DNA of 64,000 nucleotides from Saururus chinensis (taxonomy: Eukaryota; Streptophyta; Magnoliopsida; Piperales; Saururaceae), in NCBI GenBank assembly GCA_035235625.1, contig CP141142.1, positions 41,457,644 through 41,521,643 of the forward strand, in the 5' to 3' direction. Made by a program: the position numbers and the translations under genes. Under the pieces are notes generated by a model. That model did no database searches. It saw nothing but the letters and a program-made list of their open reading frames with translations, and was not told where the DNA came from. Each line of letters begins with the position of its first letter. Within the stretch, counting starts at the first letter, position 1. Below are positions 12,501 to 25,404 of this stretch, one piece after another.

Positions 12501-14213
12501 ATGCCAAAATAACTGGTATACAGGTTTTGGCCTGTTCTGATCACGAAAAAATAAAGAGTTTTGGCCTATGCAAACTGGCATATGTAAAAGCAAACTTAGA
12601 TTCGTTTTCTCTCTAATGTTTAGACGATAACAGAAAGCAGAGACGCAAGATTGATTTGGGTTCACATATTTTCAAGTAACAAGTTCAGAAAATTAATAAA
12701 TTAATTGTCTAAACTAAAAGTAAAGCATCTCTGCCACATTTACTGGAGACCTAAAAATTTTCATTTTGAATGATACTTTTGGAGTTCTGTTTACTCATTC
12801 AGGTAAGTATTTCCTAAAAATGTTAGTGTATGATTATATGATTCTCAGTTATTGTTGATATAAGTGGTTTTCTGTATGTACTTGTGGCCACGTTATGAAA
12901 GCAACTGTTCCATCTCTATATTGAACTTACTGCTCCCAAAACCCAAAACCCAAGACCCATGATTTAGAGAGCAACCCTTCAAAGCCCTACTCCTTGACCT
13001 TCAACATCTGACACTGAAACTCAGGCCCTGTGATGGAGCCCCAACTTCATTTTTGTACTTTTCCTTTTCTGTGAGGATAAAGACCAGTAGTCTGTGGTTC
13101 TAATGTACTCTCGTCTGGCGAAATAGGAAAATTTAGTAAAATGAGAAGAATGCAAGTATTTTGACTGTTTTTTCCATGAAGGTGACAACAGATGACATTA
13201 ACTGCCGAGAAAATGACTGACATGCCCTTCTGTGTCTTTAACCCTTGAGTTATCATTGTCTATGTATGTGAGATATTTCATTCGTCTGCGAATCCCAAAA
13301 AAATTAAACTCTAGTGCATTGCTGCTTTGAGGGTGTACGAGTACTGTTCTATTGCTTAGACCAGTAGATGCAATACTTACCAGTGAGGAATCCTCAACCC
13401 GATTTGTACTCTTAAAGAAAGTAATGGGCCTCCATTATCGTTTATACAAGATTTAGTTCTTATTCGACAAGACTTCTTATGACTTTGTGAGGCTGTGACC
13501 TGCAACCTTTACACACTGCTTTTTTATTTTGAATTTTTATATTGAAGAGCTTGTACGTCCTTTTCTACAGGAGGCTACGGTACTCTTGAGGAGTTACTGG
13601 AGGTGATAACTTGGGCTCAGTTGGGCATACACGATAAGCCTGTAAAGCCTTGTTTCCCTTTTCTTCGTTAACATCGATTTTTTTATGTGTTTTCGTCCCC
13701 TGCTCCTCCACACCTAATGTAGGAAATGTACAAATTCCCGCCCCAAAAAAATGGCAACCATATCTGACGGTTAGTTAATGCAGGTTGGATTGTTGAATGT
13801 GGATGGTTACTACAATTCTTTGTTGACTTTCATTGATAAGGCCGTTGAAGAAGGATTTATTAGCCCAAATGCGCGTCACATCATTGTCTCTGCCCCAACA
13901 GCAAAGGAACTGGTGAAGAAGTTAGAGGTACCCTTTCTGACTTCTCTTCACCAAATACTGTAAGCAAGCAACTGTAAATGTATTTTACTGTGACTGCTAG
14001 CCAAACTTTAATTCTGTGGCTTCCCTTTGTGGCTCAAGAGCTAATATATTAGATATAATCACGGACAGGCAACGCCTTCTGTAATCAGAAGTTAGTAAAT
14101 CATTGTTTTGTTGTTGACAGGAATATGTTCCTCGCCATGAAGGGGTTGCTTCAAAGCTAAGCTGGGAGATGGAGCAGCTGGGATACTCCCCAAAGTATGA
14201 GATCTCTAGGTAG
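9579..14213 (+). CDS. LOG: Cytokinin riboside 5'-monophosphate phosphoribohydrolase (LONELY GUY family)
   Basis: The gene removes ribose 5'-phosphate from cytokinin nucleotides in one step, releasing active free-base cytokinin; characterised plant LOG proteins are cytosolic or nuclear. I infer seven exons: 9579-9698, 10784-10881, 11077-11107, 12075-12174, 13571-13641, 13784-13927 and 14121-14213. All junctions are GT-AG, and the join is an uninterrupted 218-aa frame, a typical length for the family. Visible motifs are [14 protein letters not shown] (18-31), [11 protein letters not shown] (48-58), MHQRKAEMA (98-106, with the conserved Arg-Lys) and PGGYGTLEE (116-124), the family signature that supplies the catalytic Glu and is split by the exon 4/5 junction. 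The ATG at 9579 precedes the first conserved block by about 18 residues and follows the GA-rich leader. The C-terminus ends [13 protein letters not shown]...YEISR. The largest introns are 1 (1,085 bp) and 4 (1,396 bp). I see no defects. The member number within LOG1-LOG9 cannot be assigned without a tree. Confidence 0.96.
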
Positions 14214-16001
14214 AGAGGTCTGAGTTAGCTGTGTGCGAGGAGAAGGCGTTGGCATTTTGTGGTGGGAAAGAGGGGCCAGAAGATCTGATATTCTCCACTG
14301 TAATTGGAAGAATGCTGGGAAAATCTTTTTTTTTTTTTGTAAAGTTTCAAGCTAGAGCCTCGATAATCTTTCACTCTTTAGCTTCTGCATATCTCATTTT
14401 GTCATTCCAGTTTTTCAAACTTGCTTAACATCTACATCAAACAGAAAGAAACCTAACAAGAATTCCAGATCCGTGCTTCTTACTTCCCACACGAGTGCAA
14501 TGATAGATATGGTCTTAGAAAACGCCATACGTTTTGAGGGATGCATTTTCTATGCTCTTTATTGACATAAACTTAGTGCAAGGAACGCATAGGAGTACTT
14601 GTTAGCAAATTGATGGCGCACTTGTTAACGTAGTCAGGGCTAATAATGTTAATATGTACTTAGTGTATGCATCGTTTATTTTAAGGGGTTGTTTGGATAC
14701 TGAATTTTCTTCATATTTAATTGATTCAGCTTTAGTTTAGACTTGAATTATTAGAATATTATTTATATATAGAAGCTATGTAGAATTAAAAATTTAGTCT
14801 CAAGGTTGATTTAAATTGTTTTAAGCCTAAATCTATATTAATTCTATCTCTTAGCCAAGGTTTTAAAAATTATAAATTATATTATTTTTTAATAGTTATG
14901 TTTTGTATCAATTTAAGCCTCGAGAAATGTATCGTATAGGTAAGGCCTCTATTTTAAAAGTTAAAAATTATCTACTATTGTAAGAACTTGTTTGTTATAA
15001 CTTAAGTTTAAAAATGTAATGGTATTAAGAACGTATATATCTGAGTTCGAGAGAAAATTATATTAATTTAAAGTTTTAAAATTAGGTTTGATGTGACATT
15101 TAAATTTATTTTAACAAATTTTATTACCAAATGTAATTCACATTTAAAGGTAAATTTTTAAATTTAATTCTAAAAAATTCTAATCATATTTCTAAAAATG
15201 TAAATACCCAAAAAGTCCCTAAATATCTAAACTACTAATACTTTTCTTAAGTTAAGCTTAATAAAGAATATAAAAAGTACTTCGTGCTTATAGAAATTGT
15301 GAATTTTGGTTTAAATGGTTTATTAATTTGGCCTTGAAAGAATTGGGTCATCATGATGGACCTATGAACTAGGGAACTCCATCACTGCTGCCTGCATGCC
15401 CAAGCAGGTTCACAAAATTAATTCGTCTCCGTTTAACTCATATAGAAAGTACCAGACATTCTGATTAGGAAAAATAAGAAAGCACCAGACATTCTGACTG
15501 TATTTGTTTGACTCGACTACTTTGAAGGATTAATCATCTTAGGGCGTTTAGCCAAAAATATTAAAAATGAATAAGCACAATTTTATCCAAGCGTACTTCT
15601 GATAGGCAATAAATAATTATGTGGACACTTGAACAACCTTGGACCACATAAACTCCTCTTAACTGTCATTCTATCTGTCCTTAAAGAAACCATTATAATT
15701 TATAGTCTACGCGTTATCATTTAACCTATTATAGTTTATTAATAAATAATTTAAGAAGCAACAATTAAAAGTGAGTCTTAATAGTATAAGCCCAAGTTTA
15801 CACGTGTTAACGTGAGCCGGGGCACTATGAAACAACGAATTTGATTGGACGACATATGTTACCAGGGCCATGTGGGTTTCACCCACCCGCCCCTTCTGCT
15901 AACACATGCTATCTGACCAAATTCATGTTAGTGCGAGGCTAGACTCATGCTAACTTTTTTCTTTAAAAATGTCATTGCTCATCTTTGAAGAAAAAATAAA
16001 C
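14214..16001. other. LOG 3' untranslated region and intergenic sequence
   Basis: The first few hundred bases after the stop are presumably 3' UTR, but I found no convincing canonical AATAAA signal near the stop. From about 14690 the sequence is AT-rich with no gene. 'ggggttgtttggatactga' at about 14685 resembles a MITE end, but no matching inverted partner was found. Confidence 0.5.
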
Positions 16002-16448
16002 TTTGACAAGAGTGAAAAGTAAGGTATGATTAAAATTGCACTATGGAGTGCATTTCTCACCGAATAATGTTTTTTTTATTCCATTTTATGTCTAAGAAAA
16101 TCTTACACTAAGTTTTAATTAGATGGTAAAAAATGAATCCTCCTATTATTAAGTGAGCCCACTTTTGCCTAATTGAAACCTGGTGTAAAGTTTTGGTGGA
16201 TAGAAAGTGAAGTAGGGTTATCAACATGTCACTTATTGTTGAAGAGATAATATTTTTTTTATTCTACTTTTTGTCCAATGAAACCTTACACTAGGTTTTA
16301 ATTAGAATGTGAAAATTAGACCCCCTCTTGTCATGTGACACCCACACCTCTATGCCCAATTAAAATTAGGTGTTAAAGTTCTGTGAGATAGAAAATGGAG
16401 GATTACCGTTATCCTTATTGAAACAAGCTTTTGACAAGAGTGAAAAGT
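16002..16448. repeat. Two tandem pseudo-palindromic units bounded by a direct repeat
   Basis: The phrase 'tttgacaagagtgaaaagt' occurs at 16002-16020 and again at 16430-16448. Between them are two similar units (about 16060-16225 and 16240-16405). Each begins with 'ttttttttattcyaytttwt', continues with a '...cttacactaagttttaatt' phrase, and ends with an inverted version ('aattgaaacctggtgtaaag'). Each unit is therefore a foldback MITE-like palindrome, and the pair looks like a tandem duplication of an element plus its flank. Confidence 0.6.
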
Positions 16449-17240
16449 TAATATGTTATGATTGGATTTTGCACAGTTAATATATAAGAAAATTGGCAAA
16501 TTAGCGCAACCATTTATTGATAAAAAAATCTGTTTTATAAAATTATAAAAATTATTATATTTTAAATAAAAAAGAATATATTAAATGCACATTCCATATA
16601 AACATGATTCTTATACATTATTTTAAATTAAGAAAATGGGCTGGTTCATAAATAAATCAACGGGTATTAGACTAAGCTCATGTTATAATGTTATTGTGTC
16701 CGATGAATTCTGATCAGGTTCATTTTGGTGGTGCATTACACGTGAGCTGACAACCCGATTATCATGCAACCTAAAAGTCTAGAACTTGAGCCCTCACTCA
16801 ACAACGCCTTTGCTATATTCACAAAAAATATTTTACTCCTTCCATTCGACATTAAGTACAGTTTCAATTTAGAAAACAAATGTCCTTACATTAAATGCCC
16901 TATTTCACTCAGATCACATGACTTCATTGTTAAAGAAGTATTTTATTTAACTTCCTAAACTACCCTTCTCTTCACCTTGACCAATCCCCTCTCCCCTCCT
17001 TCTCATATCACGTGCCTTAAATATGGTTTTATTTAAATACCTATAATTAATATTAGATGAAAGGAATATAACAAATTATTTTTTGAATAAAATTTAATTA
17101 TCTACTAGTTATTATTTCTTTTATACATACTAGTTTCTAGTTTTGAATAAGAAGAAAAGTTGCTACACTTTTGACTTATAGGCCGTCAATTATAGTCTGA
17201 CAGCCCATAAGCCAGAGCTCTAGCCTAGCTTTTCAAAAGG

Positions 17241-17242
<2 letters not shown>
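16449..17242. other. Intergenic, no gene
   Basis: AT-rich. 'ctccttccattcgacatta' at about 16837 resembles a Stowaway left end, but no matching right end was found. The 64-codon open frame at 16764-16958 is unsupported. Confidence 0.45.

Positions 17243-17336
<94 letters not shown>
17243..17336. repeat. (AT)n microsatellite
   Basis: A pure AT dinucleotide run of about 94 bases (about 46 repeats). Its true length may be misassembled. It yields an artefactual poly-(Ile-Tyr) open frame on the minus strand. Confidence 0.95.
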
Positions 17337-17338
<2 letters not shown>

Positions 17339-17561
17339 CCTAGTGATGGGCAAGTATTAGTGGTGTGTGCCTTGGACTCAATACTTGCGCCTACAGGGCA
17401 ATTTAGGAGGCACTTTAGAGGGGAAATCGATTCCCCCTCTTGAGTGTAATATGTCATATCAAGAGAAAAAAATTTAATTTCCTCTCCAACTCACCTCAAG
17501 AGGGAAAACACTTTTTTTCCCTCAAGGTGCATCCTAAAATGGCCCTATATAGGGCTTGCAT

Positions 17562-18759
17562 TGTAACATTTAGGATTTTTCTAAATTTTTGAAGTTGGCC
17601 ACATGGAAAATATGATATTTGAACCCTTAACCTTCTTGTAAGAATAAATTCATCAATATATATAATTTATGGTTGCACTTATGTAGATAGAAAGTAGACA
17701 AAAAGACCTATGAAATGCCACCAAGACGCACAAATCATACTTTGGATGAGGGAGATGAAACCATTCGAAGTTGAACATGGCGCACAAGGCTCATTTACCC
17801 AAATTAATCACGTAAATTGGCCATTTAAGTTGCTCTATAAACCTAGTTAATTAGGGTGACATAAATAAATATTAAGGAGGCCCAATTAGGCTGCCAAAGG
17901 AGGTTTAGTTGGCCAAACCTCTTAGGGGATGAGAAACTCTAATTCCCTTTATTATAATAAATTAATTAGTTATTTAGGGGGAGTTTTTTGCCCTGAGGGG
18001 GGTGAGAGAGAAGGAGCCGTCGGGGAAGTTTTATGGCAAAGGTGACTGGTGACGGAGGCGAGGAGGAGCACGCACGAAGGCTAGAGGCCGAAGAAGTGAG
18101 AACCGGCTAAATACAATTCTTTATTGAGATTAGTGTAAATTAGCACTTTTTTTATTGAAATTATGATTGGGAAATAAAACCAAACTTTTGTGATTAAATC
18201 AATTGGGAAAGAGGGTCGATGGAGAAGATGGGCGGGGCCAGTCGGCTTGTTGCCATTTGTCGGCTAACTCTGGATGTTGTTGCTAGTCACAATTAGGGGC
18301 ACTGTTTCGGCCAGCAGCGGGAGGGAGATCAAAGTGTCTCCACACCCATCATCCTCTACTCCGGCGTGCTTGGATCGTGCGTGAGGGCCAACTAAGGCTC
18401 TACCTCTAGTGAGATGCAGCCTTAGCAGAGCCCCAATTGGCCATTTTCGGGAGCGTTGGAGAGAGCTTCGACGAGGTGATGACCCCTCTGGCCAAGTAGT
18501 CATCGCCGCCGGTGACAACCAACAAAAAATTTTCACCCACAGCTTTGTTTCTTCCTCTTCGCGGTGCATCACCACCACTAGTTGAGGGGTGCTGGGTCAT
18601 GGAAGGTGGTGTTAGTGCGATTTCCTGCACCTAGACGAACTTCCACCATGAGCCCAACACCAAGAAATGGCTATGTGAGGAGCCGGTGATGCGACAGAGA
18701 GAGGAGAGAACGGTGAGGGATGGTGGCAACGCGGTGAGCTTCACCGCCGCCACCCAGTA
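17562..18759 (+). repeat. Probable 5' part of an older LTR
   Basis: It begins 'tgtaacatttaggattttt', similar to the LTR start at 18760 ('tgtaatgacccttattttt'). It then passes through an AT-rich stretch into GC-rich leader-like sequence with 'gggggtgagagagaaggagc' near 18000, as seen in the R/U5 part of plant LTRs. The solo LTR at 18760 interrupts it. I could not identify its 3' end beyond 26691. The short open frames near 18264-18846 lie in this GC-rich stretch and have no recognisable domain. Confidence 0.35.
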
Positions 18760-20201
18760 TGTAATGACCCTTATTTTTCTACAATTTATCTGATCATTTT
18801 CGACGGGATGACGCTTCAGCGCATTTGTTTTTGTGTATTTTACCATAATATTTATACCTATAGAGTTGGGTGTGGGGTTAAGTCGTGGTCGTTGGGCTTT
18901 GACATGTCATAGATATTTTCAACACGTAAATAGGAGGTTGACACGTGATGGAGATATAAAAGGAAAAAAGTATAAATATCTAGAATGGGTAAGCCATGAT
19001 GCATTCCAAAACTTATGGAATGTCCAGAAGGGTGGAGAAAAGCAATTTCAGTCACTCCATCATGCCTCCTCTGTCGTTGGATTTTGCCACTTCTTATTGG
19101 AATCCACTTTGCCTTGCCAACAAGAGTTTGCTGGTACCGGTTAGGACCGCCGTCATGCCCTCCTTGCTCATCTACGAGCTACCATTGCTATTCCCTCGGT
19201 TTTCACCATCTTTCATCAGCATTGGGCTATTGGAGTGCTTTTCGCCACCAGTTGCTGCCACTCTCCACTAGACATAGCATCGTCCAGCCACAAGTACTCA
19301 AGAGGTGTTGGCCAAAGCCACCTCCACCCTCTCCTTGCTTCTCGATTTGCTGATATTTTCCTCAGGTTTTCTTTCTCACTATCCAGTTTGTTTTTGAGCC
19401 ACCGGTGTGTTTTCAGTAGCCATCCAGCCTCCCGATGTAACTCCCAAAAATTTTCATACATTTTTCTTAAAATTCATGAAATTTTTTTACAATATAACTG
19501 CTATAAAAAAAGAAAAATGACTAATACAAAACCTGTGAAAACAATTCAAAATTTAAAATATAACATATCAATTATTTTCCCATCCAAATTTTTACTCATT
19601 CGATTAAACATCATATGACCAAACTAAACATCCTCAGGCGCTACTCGAAAACAACTGTACAAATAAATTGCTATGATCATAGACTTTAAATACAAGTCTC
19701 TCCCAGGCATCCTTGAGTGCAAGTCCCATAACAGTCCACAGTCTAATCCAAACAAAAGTCCAGAAAGATAAACATCTTAATTCTCATCTCACCTAATACA
19801 TCAAATCGTGGCACAAATAAACTCGCAATGAGTCAAGCATATACTTGAGTCAATAGGAATCAATCCACCGCTGAAATGAGCATCCATCTCTAGGAGCTCT
19901 CCGTCACAACCTGCAAAAGCCTTCTGAACAACGGGGCTAAAAAGTAGGGTAATGAGTATTTTTATACTCGGTAGGAAAATACCCAGTAGGGAAGTTCAAA
20001 ACAGTGAACTCTGTAAATCCATACATAGATGCGTTAATGCAACTCAAACATGAAGCAAGCAGGCATATCATAATCATGCCCATATGCATACAAACATACC
20101 AAATGCACCATCATGCCAAAATCATACTAAATGCACCATCGTGCCAAAATCATACCATCAAATTAAACTTACACAAACACCCTTATCCATAGTCTTACAA
20201 A

Positions 20202-20480
20202 CTTACTCGTACCATCATATGCATACTCATACAACTTACACATACTTGTACGACCTTACTCGTATAGTCTTACTCGTACGACCTTACTTGTACAGTCTTA
20301 CTCGTATGACCTTACTCGTATAATCTTACTCGTATGACCTTACTCATACAGTTTTACTCAGAATCATACACTTACAGTCTTACTCATACGCATACGCTTA
20401 CAATCTTACTCATACACATACTCTTACAGTCGTACTCCTACACATACTCTTACAGTCGTATCCTACACATACTCTTACAG
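20202..20480. repeat. Minisatellite, 'cttactcgtacgacc'-type
   Basis: About 280 bp built of short phrases, 'cttactcgta' plus 'cgacc/tagt' changing to 'cttacagtcktactcatac', with a basic period of about 13-27 bases. It lies inside LTR B2. A shorter, diverged version of the same array is at about 54730-54950. Confidence 0.7.
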
Positions 20481-20721
20481 TCGTACACATACTATCAACT
20501 ATTGAAGCTCATTACAACTAATAAGCTCCAACATCGAAAACGAAAAGAATGTCACTGGGGAATCACCTTAACCTCCGGGGAGTGACTAGACGTCATTGAC
20601 TTTTTCAAAGGTAAGACACACCAATGCTCATGGAGAATTGGATCAAACAAGTAAGAGCAGGTCTATGATGCTACTTACCTAAGTGCGCAAACATAAACAC
20701 CCATACATAAGGGGTCATATA

Positions 20722-21160
20722 GTTGTCCACCATAATGGGTCTTATAGTGCCATAGAATTGCCCACCATAATGAGTCTTATAGTGCTATAGAATTGCCTAC
20801 CATAATGGGTCTTATAGTGCCAGTTCCACTCTTGGGCAGAAAACATACAGTGCCACTTAGGCAAAAACATACAGTGCCACACTTGGGCAGAAATATACAG
20901 TGCCACTCTTAGGCAGAAACATATAGTGCCACTCTTAGGTGGAATCATACAATGCCACTCTTGGGCAGAAATCATACAACGCTCTCAACAGAGCATCAAC
21001 ATCTGGGCTTATACAGCACATAGACCCAATCGGAAACATACGTCGTTCTCAACAGAGCATCAAACGTCTGGGCTTATACAGCACACAGACCAAATCGGAA
21101 CCATACCTCGCTCTCAACAGAGCATCAGACGTCCGGTGCTCTATACAGCACACAGATAAC
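20722..21160. repeat. Three consecutive minisatellites in LTR B2
   Basis: Three adjacent arrays: about 20722-20821, three copies of a 41-bp unit ('ccaccataatgggtcttata'); about 20823-20982, five to six copies of a ~31-bp unit ('gtgccactcttgggcagaaa'); and about 20982-21160, three copies of a ~64-bp unit ('ctctcaacagagcatcaaac'). The open frames crossing them on both strands are repeat artefacts. Confidence 0.8.
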
Positions 21161-21879
21161 ATCCCACAGGATAAACACCATGGCAAGACATGAGAAATGC
21201 TCAGCTGATTCATTATTGGCTAGCTCAAACACAGAACTTAATCCGTCGAACCCTTAGGTCTCAAACTCACAACGCTATCATTAGTTGTGCTTATAATTCA
21301 AGTTTGAATTAAGTAAATTATGTGGTACAATTATGCCACACAAGCACTCAAGTATACCGTGCTCCACTGATCAAACCGAAGCTGAGCCCGATCCGAAACC
21401 CTAGTTCATCAGGGCAACATACTTCACTTAACCCATCCATCTTACAACATAACTCACGTACACCAAAATCCTTACGGTCTTACAATCTCCGCCATCTACC
21501 TTATAGCCAAAACATCTTACTCGGAAGTCCTTAGACTAAGCTCCTTAGAGCCAACCCCAGTTATCATGTTTTTACTTAAATCTCACTTATTATACTTAAT
21601 TTTCACTTTATAATCTATACGTTATGCTTGTACAATTATGCACACTCTTATTATCTAACAATCCCCCAACATGTGCTCTAATCCAAAACAATCCACTCCA
21701 ATCCTTGCCCGTCATACTCATATCCTCTGTTATCTGTCATGCGCTTACACATCCATATCCAAATCCATACCAAACGCTAGCACTGCCCACATGCACATAC
21801 GCATATCCATAGCATAGGCAAATAACCATCATATATACATATGTCTATTACACATACGTATAGCATACACATACTATCA

Positions 21880-22230
21880 TACATATGTAGCTTACAAACA
21901 TGCTCACTAGCCATCACTAGCGCATACATACACATTTATACATACTTCAAACATACACGCTAGTCATCACTAGCACATGCATACACATTCATACATACTT
22001 CAAACATGCATGCTAGCCATCATTGGCACATGCATAATCCATACATACTTCAAACATACACATTAGCCATCACTAACACATACATACACATTCATACATA
22101 CTTCAAACATGCACGCTAGCCATCACTAGCACATGCATAATCCATACATACTTCAAACATACATGCTAGCCATCACTAGCACATACATACACATACGAAG
22201 CTTACCAACAAACACTCTAGCCATCATTAG
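21880..22230. repeat. Minisatellite, 'gctagccatcactagcaca' unit
   Basis: About five copies of a ~60-bp unit containing 'catacatacttcaaacatac' and 'gctagccatcactagcacat'. The unit itself contains a short inverted repeat (GCTAGCCATCACTAGC). It is inside LTR B2. A related 'tgatggctagcgagtatat' phrase is in LTR B1 near 25190. Confidence 0.75.
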
Positions 22231-25010
22231 CACATAGTCAATCAACATACTTACAACCAATATGCATGTCATATGCATTTTAACATGGCATAATTCATCC
22301 TCTTACATCATGCAAATGGATCATAAGCTAACATCCATAGCATTCAATCATATAGTCGTAGCATGCTGCTACTCATTCAAAGCATGCTATCATGAAATTA
22401 CGAGTTCAAAGCTCCCCTACCTCGTAATCATGACGTTTGATGGCAAGCAAAATTTGCTACTTCAAACAAGGTGTCAGAAGTCAATGCGGCAAAATCCGTT
22501 ATCCACGGTGGCACACTAGGGTGGCCGGGAGAAATGTCGTGTCAACATAAGTGGTGATGCGACCAGAAGTCCATGGTGTACTCACTAAAGATCGGCGTGT
22601 GGCTAAGGCGTACTTGGCTGGCCGCAAGACGTTAAAATCGCTCGTGGACAACACCCAACAACGATGATTTTGCATCAACAAGGGCCAACATACAGGCGGA
22701 GAGCATGGGGCAACACTCGAGGACAGAGGAGAGGTGGAGGATGCTCTAGTGGTCAACTCAAATGGTGATGGAGCCATACGACGGTTAGGAGGCACAAATA
22801 TGGCACCCCAAAAATGCATGCGTGGCCACATGCATACGTGGCCAAAAAGTGTCACTCTAGGGGAAGATGGGTCGGATGGTAGTGGCCCAAGGCCCACAAA
22901 AGGGCAACTGAGCTATGGCCAAGATGTGGTGGCCGATCAAAGCGGCAACATCGCCGATCACAACCCACAACCAATACACATGGTGTGGGCGGCTGTGCAT
23001 TTCGCTCGGTATAGGGCAAAGACAAGTGGCCCATTCCGAGCGTAGGTATAATCGGGCCAAGTGGGGCTGATCCTCACTGTCGTCGAGCCGGGGCAAAGCC
23101 CATGATGGCCAAATAGCCCACAGCTCGCCAATGGCAATGACTCGAGACGGACCCAAAGCATCTAATCGGGCAGAGTAAGTCAATAAGGCAAAGTGGGGTC
23201 GGAAGCGGCAACCCCCTACTGACACTAGGTCGAGGTAGGCTGGATAGAGTTGGTCCGGTGGTTGGATGACAACCAGAAACACCGGTGTCTAAAAAAAAAA
23301 AGCCACGGACAGTGAGAAAATTTGACCAAAAATCGACCAAAGTACCGGTAGCTCACAACGGAGCGAAGAAAGTATGGTGGTGGCTCTAGCCAATGCCTTG
23401 GGTTCCTAGTGGCCAACCAAACATAAGTCTAGTTGAGGGTGGCAGCAAACGACATCAAAATCGCACCCCCATGGCTCAAAAAGGGGGTTTGAAGGAGAGA
23501 AAAACCGAAGAAAAGTTCGCTACCTCGTGCAGGAGCGAAGAGGCCATGGCGGTGGTCATAGCCAGTACCTACGAACTCGTGGCGGTGAGGCAAAGAGGAT
23601 CCTGATAAGAATTAGCAAAATTAGACGACGAAGGAGGGAGAACGGAGCGACCGAAAATATGCTCGGGTTTTCACTTCATCTCTCTGTACGTCAAAATTTT
23701 CTTCTGTAAGTTTCTAGAACGAAACTTACTAGATCATCTTTCAAGCCAATTTTACTATTCACTTTTTATTTTTATTTTTACATTTATGTCCCTAACACGC
23801 ATTTACCTACCGGGTACGTGTTGTACCTCCAAAATTCGCACCGTAAGCGCGCAGCGAGGCCCGCATCATGCGACTAAGCCCCACACCTAACTCTATGGGT
23901 ATAAATATGGGATAAAATATATAAATATGAATACATTGAAACATCACATTTTTCCACCAAAAATGACCAGAAAAATAGCAAGAAAATCACAAAAAATTGT
24001 AGAAAAATCAGGGACCTTACACCCGACCATCTCCTTTTAGTAGTCCATGGGTTGACAAAGGCATGGACATCACCCCATCCCAGCCCCACTACCTCTATAC
24101 CATGCTGCTTGCCTCACCAGTCTGTCCCCCTGTGTCTATGTTTTCCATTTTGCTCGGCCAAACAATCTGGGTATGTTTTGGCTATCACCACAGAAGGTGT
24201 GGGCTCTGCCCCAGCCCGACGGTGAGGGCTAGGCCCATCTAGACCGATACCATCTCTATTGGCCATGATGGCATTAGTCCTTCATGCTCCTACCCCTCCA
24301 CCCTTAACCGTGCGAGATGCACAATTGCCTGCACCATTGGTTTTGGTTGTAGGTGGTGATTGGCAATGTTGCCATCTTTGCTAGCCACCACCTTTGGGCC
24401 TAGCTTTGCCACCATTTGCAGGCCTTGGACTGCCTCCATCCAGCCCTCTTCCCCTCCCCTTTGGCCTTGTGTGCATGTAGCCATACATGCAATTTAGGGT
24501 TTAGGTGCCATTTTTACACTGTCTGACCATCAAATGGCTCTACCCCTAATTGAGTTGACCACAACATCCCTCCACCTCTCCTCTTGAGTGTCACCTCATG
24601 CACTCCGCCCCTTATGTGGGCAATAGTTGACATGAAATCACCATTGTTGGGTGTTGTCCATGGAAGATATCGGTATCTTGTAGTCGGTCAAGTGCCTCTT
24701 AACTGCTGGTCGACTTCTATTTAGTACACCCTCGACTTCCAGTTGCACCACCACTTCTTCTTGGCACGACCTTTTCTTAGCTGCCCTTAGTGTGCTGCTA
24801 TGCATTGAGGATTTTTTCACACAAACTTAGGTTAGCCCCATCTTGTCGTGATTACTTCTGGTGCTTCCTAAACCTCGGGACAACAACTCTCTCAGCTAGG
24901 TGATGCTTTTGGCCGCCAACTCCACCGCCAACACTGCCACCATCGCGTGTTCGCTTTTAATCATCATGGATTACGAGGTAGGGGAACTTTAAACTCGTAA
25001 TTTCATTATA

Positions 25011-25404
25011 GCATGCTTTAAATGTTTAGCGGCATGCTAGGATTGTATGATTCAATGCTTTGGATGCTAAATAACGATCCAATTGCATGATGTGTGTGTA
25101 AGCATGATTATATGGTATGTTTAAAAATGCACATGACATACATGTGAGATAAAAGTATTTTTTTGTATGTGAATTATGTATGTTAGTGATGGCTAGCGAG
25201 TATATTGGCATGCTTTAAATGTTTAGCGGCATGCTAGGATTGTATGATTCAATGCTTTGGATGCTAAATAACGATCCGATTGCATGATGTGTATGTAAGC
25301 ATGATTATATGGTATGTTTAAAAATGCACATGACATACATGTGAGATAAAAGTATTTTTTTGTATGTGAACTATGTATGTTAGTGATGGCTAGCGAGTAT
25401 ATTG
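25011..25404. repeat. 197-bp near-identical tandem duplication in LTR B1
   Basis: Two copies, 25011-25207 and 25208-25404, starting 'gcatgctttaaatgtttagc', are almost identical; only a few differences are visible (for example 'gtgtgtgtaagc' against 'gtgtatgtaagc'). It is much younger than the LTR that carries it. Confidence 0.85.

Larger units (their letters stand above)
19436..24021 (-). mobile_element. Solo LTR B2, 4.6 kb, nested inside B1
   Basis: On the minus strand it begins 'tgtaaggtccctgattttt' (at 24021) and ends '...ttttgggagttaca' (at 19436). A perfect 5-bp duplication CCCGA flanks it (19431-19435 and 24022-24026), and the sequence on either side joins into B1. No internal polyprotein, primer-binding site or second LTR is present, so it is a solo LTR. 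It carries an AT-rich half with several minisatellites (20202-22230) and a GC-rich half (22450-23700). Open frames up to 141 codons in the GC-rich half have no recognisable domain and I do not call them genes. Confidence 0.85.

Noticed and set aside
14231-14428. Short open frame after the LOG stop codon
   Set aside because: It lies in the presumed LOG 3' untranslated region and has no family resemblance.
17233-17457. Minus-strand open frame rich in Ile-Tyr
   Set aside because: Product of reading through the (AT)n microsatellite.
21880-22230. CRISPR-like or tRNA-like spaced repeats
   Set aside because: The units are head-to-tail minisatellite copies with no unique spacers, in a plant LTR.
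22499-23605. GC-rich overlapping open frames on both strands (up to 141 codons)
   Set aside because: They lie in the GC-rich half of solo LTR B2. A similar passage in B1 (24290-24480) aligns equally well in sense and antisense, so this is nucleotide homology and not protein conservation.
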